Assembly: GCA_934670025.1 (NCBI GenBank)
Contig: CAKUOS010000065.1
Location: forward strand, 1 to 8,644
Source: an uncultured Oscillospiraceae bacterium
GTDB lineage: Bacteria > Bacillota > Clostridia > Oscillospirales > Oscillospiraceae
Length of the DNA stretch: 8,644 bases
Direction of reading: 5' to 3'
Below the pieces are notes generated by a model. That model ran no database searches. It saw only the letters and a program-made list of their open reading frames with translations, and was not told the origin of the DNA. Position numbers and translations under genes: made by a program. Each line of letters opens with the position of its first letter. The stretch's first letter is position 1. Positions 1 to 4,577 of this stretch are shown here, piece by piece.

Positions 1-1415
1 TGCTCCTTGACCTCGCCGGTTTCCACTTCCATTCTGACCTCAACCGTCAGTGGATTTGTTTCCCGTGACAAGAGGACAACCGTCTCGACGTGCGCGCAGC
101 GCGGGAAGAGGTCGACGGCCTCGGCCTTTTGCAGGCGATAGCCCGCGGCAGTCAGGAGCTTCACGTCGCGTGCGAGCGTCGCCGCGTCGCACGAGACATA
201 GACCACGCGCGCAGGGGACATGGAAGCGATAGCGTCGATGACGTCGCGGCTGATGCCCTTACGCGGCGGGTCGACGACGATGACGTCGGGCCGCGTGCCG
301 CGTTCGGCGAACATCTGCGCGGCTGCGCCGGCGTCCATGCAGTAAAATTCCGCGTTGGTCATGCCGTTCTGCGCGGCGTTGCACTTTGCATCCTCGATGG
401 CCTGCGGAACGATCTCCACGCCGACGGCCTTGCCCGCGCGGCGCGCGAGGCAGAGCGTGATGGTGCCGGTGCCGCAATAGAGGTCGAGCACCGTTTCCGT
501 GCCCGTCAGCGCGGCATAGGACAGCGCCTTTTTGTACAGGCGCTCGGCCTGGGCATGGTTGACCTGATAAAATGCGGGCGCAGACAGGCGGAATTGCAGC
601 CCGCAGAGCGTATCGGTGATGGTTCCGCCGCCGAAAAGCGGGAGAAACTCCGTGCCGAGGACGGTATTGCCCTTTTTCGTGTTGGGTGAGAAGACGATGG
701 TCGTGACGGCCGGTTCGGCGGCAAGGATGGCCTCGACAAGCTGGCGCGATTTCGGCAGCTTGTCCGCGTTGGCCACGATGCAGACGAGGATCTGGCCGCT
801 TTCCGCGCCGGTGCGCACGTAGATATGGCGGATGTAGCCGCTGTGCGTGCGCTCGTCATAGGCGCGGATGGCGTATCGCTCCATCCAGGCAAGGACGGCC
901 GCGCGGATGCGATCGGCGCAATCGGGCTGGATGCGGCAGTGATCGACCGGGATGACCGTATGCGTGCGCGCGGAGAAAAAGCCCGCGACCGGCCTGCCGT
1001 TTTGCGTCTGCACGGGGAACTGCACCTTATTGCGGTAACCGTCGAGGCTGTCTGCACCGGTGATGGGGATCGCATCGACCGTCTGGCCGCCGATGCGGCG
1101 CAGACAGTTTTCCACGTGTTGGCGCTTGAGCGTAAGCTCCTGCTCGTAATCCATGTGCCGCAGCGCGCAGCCGCCGCACTGCCCGGCATACGGGCAATCC
1201 GGGGAAATGCGGCGTGGAGAGGGAACGTTCACGCGGACAAGATCGGCGAAAACGGCGTTGTGGCCGAGGTGCGCGATGGAGATCTCGCACGTCTCGCCGG
1301 GCAATGCGCCCGCGACAAAAACGGTGCGGCCGCCGATGCGCGCAACGCCGCTGCCGTCGATGGTGGCGGCGTCTATGGTCACGGTATGGCGCTGACCGCG
1401 CCGAAGTTCATCCAT
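1..1415 (-). CDS. rlmD: 23S rRNA (uracil-C5)-methyltransferase, RlmD/RlmCD family (3' end cut by window edge)
   Basis: SAM-dependent enzyme that makes 5-methyluridine in 23S rRNA (U1939 in RlmD; U747 and U1939 in the Gram-positive RlmCD type; which sites are used here is not visible). 471 residues are seen and the frame is still open at the left edge. Residues 1-60 look like a TRAM RNA-binding domain (GSGVAR, then VFVAGALPGE). The Fe-S cysteines are C74, C80 and C83 (CPYAGQCGGC) with a fourth at C160. The methyltransferase part carries FYQVN (282-286), the SAM loop VLDLYCGTGTI (309-319), DPPRKG (382-387), the catalytic cysteine in SCDAATLARD (C409) and the general base in HVETVVL (E444). The ATG at 1415 is chosen because GAGG lies 7 nt upstream on the minus strand. 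The parS site abuts that ribosome binding site. About 20 residues after the usual end motif suggest a C-terminal extension that continues outside the window. The lipoprotein gene lies 27 bp upstream and may share its transcript. Confidence 0.93.
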   Translation of the reverse strand, partial: MDELRRGQRHTVTIDAATIDGSGVARIGGRTVFVAGALPGETCEISIAHLGHNAVFADLVRVNVPSPRRISPDCPYAGQCGGCALRHMDYEQELTLKRQHVENCLRRIGGQTVDAIPITGADSLDGYRNKVQFPVQTQNGRPVAGFFSARTHTVIPVDHCRIQPDCADRIRAAVLAWMERYAIRAYDERTHSGYIRHIYVRTGAESGQILVCIVANADKLPKSRQLVEAILAAEPAVTTIVFSPNTKKGNTVLGTEFLPLFGGGTITDTLCGLQFRLSAPAFYQVNHAQAERLYKKALSYAALTGTETVLDLYCGTGTITLCLARRAGKAVGVEIVPQAIEDAKCNAAQNGMTNAEFYCMDAGAAAQMFAERGTRPDVIVVDPPRKGISRDVIDAIASMSPARVVYVSCDAATLARDVKLLTAAGYRLQKAEAVDLFPRCAHVETVVLLSRETNPLTVEVRMEVETGEVKE

Positions 1416-1426
1416 GCTTTTTCCTC

Positions 1427-1442
1427 TGTTTCACGTGAAACA
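1427..1442. promoter_or_regulatory. parS: parS site (ParB/Spo0J-binding chromosome centromere)
   Basis: The 16 bases TGTTTCACGTGAAACA form a perfect palindrome. They match the bacterial parS consensus TGTTNCACGTGAAACA at every defined position. ParB (Spo0J) loads at such sites, spreads as a CTP-dependent clamp and recruits SMC condensin for origin segregation. The site fills most of the 27-bp gap between the lipoprotein stop codon (next base, 1443) and the rlmD ribosome binding site (GAGG, 1423-1426). parS sites cluster near oriC, which agrees with gyrB-gyrA in the same window. No parB gene is present here, so the binding protein is inferred. Confidence 0.92.
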
Positions 1443-2021
1443 TCATGATTCGTCCAGCTGCGTGACCGCGCCGGTGGAAAGATCCACGCGATAGTCATGC
1501 TTCAGCCGGGTGTCGGACGACTCGGTGGAATAGGACACCGAGAGCGTATAGTGAATGAGAAGCGCGCCGTCGGCCGGTTCGACCGAATATCCGCCGTTCA
1601 CAAAGCCCATGGCCTGTTTGGCCTGCGCGTCGGGATAGACCGTCTCGTGGGCATAAGTCTGGAAGTTCTGCGAAAGCTGCTCGAAGGCGGCGTTGGCCGC
1701 GTCGGTGGCCTCCTGCGAGGAAAGCGTCAGGTGCGGCAGCGTATAGCAGCAGCTGACGACCTCTTCGAGATCGAGCTGCACCGTCTCGGGTTCGTCGAGC
1801 CAATCGGCGGTATCCTCAGCATCGGACGGACTCTGGTTCGGCGTGATGTGGACGACGTTGTCATCCGAAGACTCCGGAGCCGGTTCCGTCTGCGCGGACG
1901 GCTGCGCCGGTTCGGCGGCGGAAGCCTCCGGCTGGGGCTCCGGCTGCGCGGGCGCTTTGGCGCAGGCGGCAAGGGAAACGATCATAAACGCGGCCAAAGC
2001 GGCCGCAAGCAGTTTTTTCAT
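1443..2021 (-). CDS. putative secreted lipoprotein with a Pro/Glu/Ala-rich linker; function unknown
   Basis: Encodes 192 residues. Residues 1-20 are a lipoprotein signal peptide: MKKLL, a hydrophobic stretch, then the lipobox LAAC with the lipidated cysteine at C20. It is therefore predicted to be anchored on the outer face of the membrane. Residues 21-75 are a low-complexity linker rich in Pro, Glu, Ala, Gln and Ser, probably a flexible wall-spanning tether. Residues 80-192 form a small domain with the pattern YTLPHLTLSSQEATDAANAA and an ending like YRVDLSTGAV. This is loosely reminiscent of the DUF4163/DUF3298 family of RsiV- and PdaC-like proteins, but too weak to name. C91 and C92 are adjacent cysteines. 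Translation could run upstream of 2021, but AGGAGG sits 9 nt before this ATG and directly against the alternative ATG at 2030, so 2021 is favoured. The gene ends one base from parS and lies just upstream of rlmD on the same strand. Confidence 0.82.
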   Translation of the reverse strand: MKKLLAAALAAFMIVSLAACAKAPAQPEPQPEASAAEPAQPSAQTEPAPESSDDNVVHITPNQSPSDAEDTADWLDEPETVQLDLEEVVSCCYTLPHLTLSSQEATDAANAAFEQLSQNFQTYAHETVYPDAQAKQAMGFVNGGYSVEPADGALLIHYTLSVSYSTESSDTRLKHDYRVDLSTGAVTQLDES

Positions 2022-2030
2022 AGGTTTCAT

Positions 2031-2036
2031 CCTCCT
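2031..2036 (-). promoter_or_regulatory. ribosome binding site that decides the lipoprotein start
   Basis: AGGAGG on the minus strand. Spacing to the ATG at 2021 is 9 nt, which is normal. Spacing to the in-frame ATG at 2030 is zero, which would not work well. It therefore selects the shorter protein (MKKLL...). Confidence 0.8.
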
Positions 2037-2043
2037 GCAAGGG

Positions 2044-2072
2044 ATTTTACCACAAAGAAAAACTTGTGTAAA
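2044..2072 (-). promoter_or_regulatory. promoter for the lipoprotein gene (sigma-A type)
   Basis: On the minus strand TTTACA (2067-2072), a 17-nt spacer and TAAAAT (2044-2049), with TGG just before the -10 giving an extended -10 element. Transcription would start near 2037, only about 16 nt before the chosen ATG, so the ribosome binding site lies at the very 5' end of the mRNA. Predicted from sequence only. Confidence 0.65.
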
Positions 2073-2092
2073 GACTCGAAAGGGGATATACT
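2064..2092 (+). promoter_or_regulatory. promoter for the radical-SAM gene (sigma-A type)
   Basis: TTGTGT (2064-2069), a 17-nt spacer and TATACT (2087-2092), about 30 nt upstream of the plus-strand ATG at 2124. Its -35 box shares 2067-2069 with the -35 box of the opposite lipoprotein promoter, so the two face apart and may compete for polymerase. Confidence 0.62.
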
Positions 2093-2123
2093 GATAGGAA
2101 AGAGTCGGAAAGGAGGCGCGCGG

Positions 2124-3008
2124 ATGCTGGATTATCGGAAGTGTACGCTCTGTCCGCGGCGCTGCGGCGTCGACCGCACAAAGGGACAGCGCGGCTTCTG
2201 CGGGATGCCGGGTCACATCGTCGCGGCGCGCGCCGCGCTGCATTACTGGGAAGAACCGGTCATCTCCGGGAGCTTCGGCAGCGGCACGGTGTTTTTTTCG
2301 GGGTGTACGCTGCGGTGCGCATTCTGCCAGAACGGCGTGATCTCGCAGGAGAATTTTGGGAAAGAGATCTCCACGGCGCAGCTGCGCGAGGCGTTTGAGC
2401 GGCTGATCGACGAGGGCTGTCAGAATATCAATCTCGTCACGCCGACGCACTTTTTGCCGTCGATCCTGCCCGCGCTGGAGCCGAAGCTGCCCGTGCCGGT
2501 GGTGTACAACTGCGGCGGGTATGAATCGGTGCAGACGCTGCGCGCGCTGGAGGGGTATGTGGATATTTACCTCCCGGATTTCAAATACAGCGACAACCGG
2601 CTGGCCGCGCAGCTTTCCAACGCACCGGACTATGCGGAGACGGCCGCGGCGGCAATTCTGGAAATGTACCGGCAGGTGGGAAGCGCCGTGATCGAGGACG
2701 AGCAGATGACGCGCGGCATGATCGTGCGCCATCTGGTGCTGCCGGGGTATGTGGACAATTCGCTCGGCGTGCTCGACTGGCTGGACCGGGCCTTTCCGAA
2801 ACGCGACGTGCTGGTGAGTCTGATGAGCCAGTATGTGCCGATGGGAAAGGCGAAGACCATGCCGCCGCTGGACCGGCGCGTGAGCGAGACGGAATACGAC
2901 GCGGTTTTGTCGTATCTGTATCTGCTGGGGCTGGAAAACGGCTATACGCAGGATCTGTCCGCCGCGACGCAGGATTACACCCCGGATTTTAACTGCGAGG
3001 GTCTGTAA
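2124..3008 (+). CDS. pflX: PflX-like radical-SAM Fe-S protein (pyruvate-formate-lyase-activase-like), substrate unknown
   Basis: Encodes 294 residues of the COG1313/PflX type of radical-SAM protein, cytosolic and oxygen-sensitive by family. The radical-SAM cluster motif CX3CX2C is CTLRCAFC (C61, C65, C68), which binds a [4Fe-4S] cluster that cleaves SAM to the 5'-deoxyadenosyl radical. A cysteine-rich N-terminus (C7, C10, C14, C26 in CTLCPRRC...GFCGMP) is characteristic of PflX-like proteins and may bind another metal or cluster. Other family landmarks are HYWEEPVISG (40-49), FFSGC (57-61), VTPTHFLPSI, YNCGGYES, DIYLPDFKY, RHLVLPG and LMSQYVP. The ATG at 2124 has AGGAGG (2111-2116) 7 nt upstream. 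No glycyl-radical enzyme lies nearby, so it is not evidently an activase for a local partner. lexA follows after 77 bp but has its own promoter. Confidence 0.87.
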   Translation: MLDYRKCTLCPRRCGVDRTKGQRGFCGMPGHIVAARAALHYWEEPVISGSFGSGTVFFSGCTLRCAFCQNGVISQENFGKEISTAQLREAFERLIDEGCQNINLVTPTHFLPSILPALEPKLPVPVVYNCGGYESVQTLRALEGYVDIYLPDFKYSDNRLAAQLSNAPDYAETAAAAILEMYRQVGSAVIEDEQMTRGMIVRHLVLPGYVDNSLGVLDWLDRAFPKRDVLVSLMSQYVPMGKAKTMPPLDRRVSETEYDAVLSYLYLLGLENGYTQDLSAATQDYTPDFNCEGL

Positions 3009-3016
3009 AAAAATTT

Positions 3017-3028
3017 AAACAAACGTTT
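3017..3028. promoter_or_regulatory. probable LexA operator of lexA (autoregulation)
   Basis: AAACAAACGTTT fits the Gram-positive LexA (Cheo/DinR) box GAAC-N4-GTTY except for A in place of the first G. The half-sites AAAC and GTTT are symmetric. It overlaps the first two bases of the lexA -35 hexamer, so a bound repressor would block RNA polymerase. Self-repression of lexA is typical of the SOS regulon. Binding here is inferred. Confidence 0.65.
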
Positions 3029-3055
3029 GCATTTCGGGACGAGATGTGATATACT
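3027..3055 (+). promoter_or_regulatory. lexA promoter (extended -10)
   Basis: TTGCAT (3027-3032), 17-nt spacer, TATACT (3050-3055), with TG at 3047-3048 giving an extended -10. The transcript would start near 3062, leaving a short leader before the ribosome binding site AAAGGAG (3071-3077) and the ATG at 3086. Confidence 0.75.
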
Positions 3056-3085
3056 GGTTCCAGACGGTGGAAAGGAGCTGCTTCT

Positions 3086-3664
3086 ATGGCACGAACGAGC
3101 ACAAAACGTGAGGAAATTCTGCAATTTTTGACGAAATTTGTCGCAGAGAACGGATATTCCCCCTCTGTGCGCGAGATTTGCGCGGCTGTGGGGCTGCAAT
3201 CCACGGCGACGGTGCATTATCATCTGGCCGCGCTGTCTGAGGCCGGTCAGATCGAGCTGAACGGCACGAAAAAGCGCGCCATCACGGTCCCGGATGCCCA
3301 GCGGGCCGACCGCATCCCCGTGGTCGGCGTCGTGACGGCCGGCGTGCCGATCCTGGCAGTGGAAAACATCGAGGGCTATCTGCCGTGGGACGGCGAGCCG
3401 GGCTGCTTCGCGCTGCGCGTGCGCGGCGATTCGATGGTCGGCGCGGGCATTCTCGACGGCGACCGCGTCGTCGTCCGTCCGCAGCAGACCGCCGACAACG
3501 GCGAGATCGTCGTGGCGCTGCTGGACGATTCGGCGACGGTCAAGCGGCTGCAAAAATCGGGCAATACCGTCTGGCTCATGCCCGAAAACCCGGCCTACCG
3601 GCCCATCGACGGCACGGACGCGCAGCTGCTCGGCAAGGTCAAGGCCGTCATCCGGACATATTGA
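3086..3664 (+). CDS. lexA: SOS-response repressor and self-cleaving protease LexA
   Basis: Represses DNA-damage genes by binding operator DNA as a dimer; RecA filaments on single-stranded DNA trigger its self-cleavage. The 192 residues are close to the usual family length of about 200. The N-terminal winged helix-turn-helix spans about residues 5-65 (REEILQFL, then SPSVREICAAVGLQSTATVHYHL). The C-terminal S24 peptidase domain spans about 75-192. The scissile bond is Ala85-Gly86 in VVTAGVPI, the nucleophile is Ser116 in RGDSM and the general base is Lys153 in ATVKRL, so all parts needed for autocleavage are intact. The ATG at 3086 has AAAGGAG 8 nt upstream. It is preceded by its own promoter and a probable LexA box, and followed by a strong hairpin. 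It converges on rnhA across a repeat-rich gap. Confidence 0.97.
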   Translation: MARTSTKREEILQFLTKFVAENGYSPSVREICAAVGLQSTATVHYHLAALSEAGQIELNGTKKRAITVPDAQRADRIPVVGVVTAGVPILAVENIEGYLPWDGEPGCFALRVRGDSMVGAGILDGDRVVVRPQQTADNGEIVVALLDDSATVKRLQKSGNTVWLMPENPAYRPIDGTDAQLLGKVKAVIRTY

Positions 3665-3673
3665 GCGTAAACC

Positions 3674-3706
3674 AACAACGCAGACGCTTTCGCGTCTGCG
3701 TTGTTT
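3674..3706 (+). terminator. hairpin terminator of lexA
   Basis: A perfect 14-bp stem (arms 3674-3687 and 3692-3705) with a 4-base loop TTTC starts 9 bases after the lexA stop codon. The run of T after it is short (TTGTTTGATT), so it is a strong hairpin with a weak tail. It could work on either strand. Confidence 0.75.
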
Positions 3707-3830
3707 GATTCTCGCGCAGTCTTCCAATAAGGCCGCAGGGGCCGATGCCGAGCGCAGCCGTTGGCAGCTGTGCTGCCTTACGGATGCGGCCTGCCCTTTA
3801 CGGGTACACATCGGCCCGCGTCTCCGACGG

Positions 3831-3864
3831 CCATATCTTTTCCCGTGCGTGGGAAAAGATATGG
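3831..3864. repeat. perfect 14-bp inverted repeat
   Basis: Arms CCATATCTTTTCCC (3831-3844) and GGGAAAAGATATGG (3851-3864) flank the 6-base loop GTGCGT. No T-run follows on either strand, so it is not a typical terminator. It lies inside the repeat-bounded block and could form a stable RNA hairpin or a DNA cruciform. Confidence 0.85.
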
Positions 3865-3891
3865 AAGAAAAGGACGCTTTTCTGCTCAGAA

Positions 3892-3997
3892 ACCGCCGTC
3901 ACGTATCTGCTCTGTAGATGGACACACTGCTCCGCCACACCAAATGCCTATCAGAGTTTTGGTGCCGAAAGAGCCTGCCATCGTTTGTGACGGCGGT
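3892..3997. repeat. 11-bp inverted repeat with an 84-base interior
   Basis: ACCGCCGTCAC (3892-3902) is exactly complementary to GTGACGGCGGT (3987-3997). Inside it lies the shorter pair CACCAAA/TTTGGTG (3938-3944 and 3958-3964). Together they suggest a long, branched RNA or DNA fold, though no transcript is known. Confidence 0.65.
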
Positions 3998-4045
3998 GTC
4001 GGTGCGGAGAAAATTTGCAGCGTGCGCCTGCGGGCGCGGGAAACC

Positions 4046-4071
4046 AAAACGCAAACCAAGTTTGCGTTTTT
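4046..4071. terminator. bidirectional hairpin terminator, probably for the gyrB-gyrA-rnhA transcript
   Basis: An 11-bp perfect stem AAAACGCAAAC (4046-4056) with GTTTGCGTTTT (4060-4070) and a 3-base loop. The plus strand ends in five Ts; the minus strand ends in GTTTTGGTTT. It lies about 65 bp beyond the rnhA stop, so it likely ends that minus-strand transcript. It could also stop read-through from lexA. Confidence 0.6.
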
Positions 4072-4086
4072 GGGCTACGGGGGTTC

Positions 4087-4108
4087 GGGCCGACAGAGTC
4101 GTCGGCCC
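4087..4108. repeat. compact GGGCCGAC/GTCGGCCC hairpin
   Basis: Arms at 4087-4094 and 4101-4108 with the loop AGAGTC. Read on the minus strand it begins GTAGGGGCCGACG, closely resembling the GCAGGGGCCGATG sequence at 3735-3747. This suggests two members of one palindromic repeat family. Confidence 0.6.
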
Positions 4109-4136
4109 CTACAGAAGGCTTTGGCAAGGTCGTTTC

Positions 4137-4577
4137 TTATTTTTTGAATTTTCTGCTTTCGAGGACCGCCTGCGCGTCGCAGCGGTTATTTTTTTCGTTT
4201 TCCTCGTGGCCCTTGACCCAGTGGTAATGCATCTCGTGCTGCTTCGTCAGACCGAGGAGCATATCCCACAGGTCGGGATTCAGCGCGGGCTTTTTATCGG
4301 ACTTGACCCAGCCCTTTCGCTTCCAGCCCCAGGCCCAGCCCTTTTCCAGCGCGTCGATGACGTATTTTGAGTCAGAATACAGCTCCACCACGCACGGCTC
4401 GCGCAGCGCCAGCAGCGCCTGAATGACGGCCGTCATCTCCATGCGGTTGTTGGTGGTGGATGCTTCGCCGCCCGAGAGCATTTTCTCGTGTCCCTGATAC
4501 TCCAGGATCGCGCACCAGCCGCCGGGCCCGGGATTACCGGAGCACGCGCCGTCGGTATAGACGGTGACGGTCTTCAT
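4137..4577 (-). CDS. rnhA: ribonuclease HI
   Basis: Cleaves the RNA strand of RNA:DNA hybrids, removing R-loops and replication primers in the cytoplasm. The 146 residues are near the E. coli length (155). The catalytic Asp/Glu set is complete: D9 ([11 protein letters not shown]), E47 (NNRMEM), D69 (YSDSKYV) and D134 (NRCDAQA). H124 sits in the WVKGHE loop, matching the E. coli catalytic histidine. The basic-protrusion region [17 protein letters not shown] (81-97) helps grip the hybrid. The ATG (4577-4575) overlaps the gyrA stop TGA (4576-4574) as ATGA, so translation is probably coupled to gyrA. Only a weak GGAAGAAG lies upstream. A hairpin at 4046-4071 probably ends the transcript. Confidence 0.97.
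   Translation of the reverse strand: MKTVTVYTDGACSGNPGPGGWCAILEYQGHEKMLSGGEASTTNNRMEMTAVIQALLALREPCVVELYSDSKYVIDALEKGWAWGWKRKGWVKSDKKPALNPDLWDMLLGLTKQHEMHYHWVKGHEENEKNNRCDAQAVLESRKFKK

Larger units (their letters stand above)
3737..4110. repeat. 374-bp block bounded by inverted AGGGGCCGAYG ends (possible MITE-like element)
   Basis: The left end AGGGGCCGATG (3737-3747) is repeated in inverted form at the right end (CGTCGGCCCCT, 4100-4110) with one mismatch. The 5-bp sequence AAGGC occurs just outside both ends (3729-3733 and 4115-4119), as a target-site duplication would. Each end also has a nearby partner that makes a hairpin: CATCGGCCC at 3809-3817 for the left, GGGCCGAC at 4087-4094 for the right. 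It may be a small non-autonomous element, or simply two copies of a GGGGCCGA palindromic repeat in opposite orientation. The interior has no transposase. Confidence 0.35.
3707..4136. other. 430-bp non-coding stretch rich in inverted repeats
   Basis: Lies between the convergent lexA and rnhA genes. Frames that stay open here have no convincing ribosome binding site, give low-quality protein sequence, and either run into rnhA antisense or overlap hairpins, so I call no gene. What it does hold is many inverted repeats, annotated separately: a repeat-bounded block (3737-4110), a 14-bp-stem palindrome (3831-3864), an 11-bp inverted pair (3892-3902 with 3987-3997), a 7-bp pair CACCAAA/TTTGGTG (3938-3944 with 3958-3964), a small hairpin GGCAGC-TGT-GCTGCC (3763-3777), and two compact hairpins near 4050 and 4097. 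No tRNA, rRNA or known riboswitch fold was recognised. Confidence 0.75.

Noticed and set aside
506..1448. Open frames on both strands (227 codons minus, 207 codons plus) across the methyltransferase gene
   Set aside because: Another minus-strand frame gives an unbroken RlmD protein with all catalytic motifs.
1497..2123. Upstream extension of the radical-SAM frame to 1497
   Set aside because: It runs antisense through the lipoprotein gene; the ATG at 2124 has a well-spaced AGGAGG and gives the expected N-terminal cysteines.
2557..2565. DnaA-box-like TGTGGATAT and TGTGGACAA inside coding regions
   Set aside because: Each has a mismatch to TGTGGATAA, they are isolated and in coding sequence; there is no origin-like cluster.
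2022..2732. Upstream extension of the lipoprotein frame to a start at 2732
   Set aside because: It runs antisense through the radical-SAM gene, has no ribosome binding site, and would bury the signal peptide inside the protein.
3058..3072. TTCCA/TGGAA hairpin at the 5' end of the lexA mRNA as an attenuator
   Set aside because: Only 5 bp with a 5-base loop, and the predicted transcript starts inside it; probably chance.
3705..4370. Small plus-strand frames in the lexA-rnhA gap
   Set aside because: No good ribosome binding site, they cross hairpins, and one runs antisense into rnhA; no recognisable protein.
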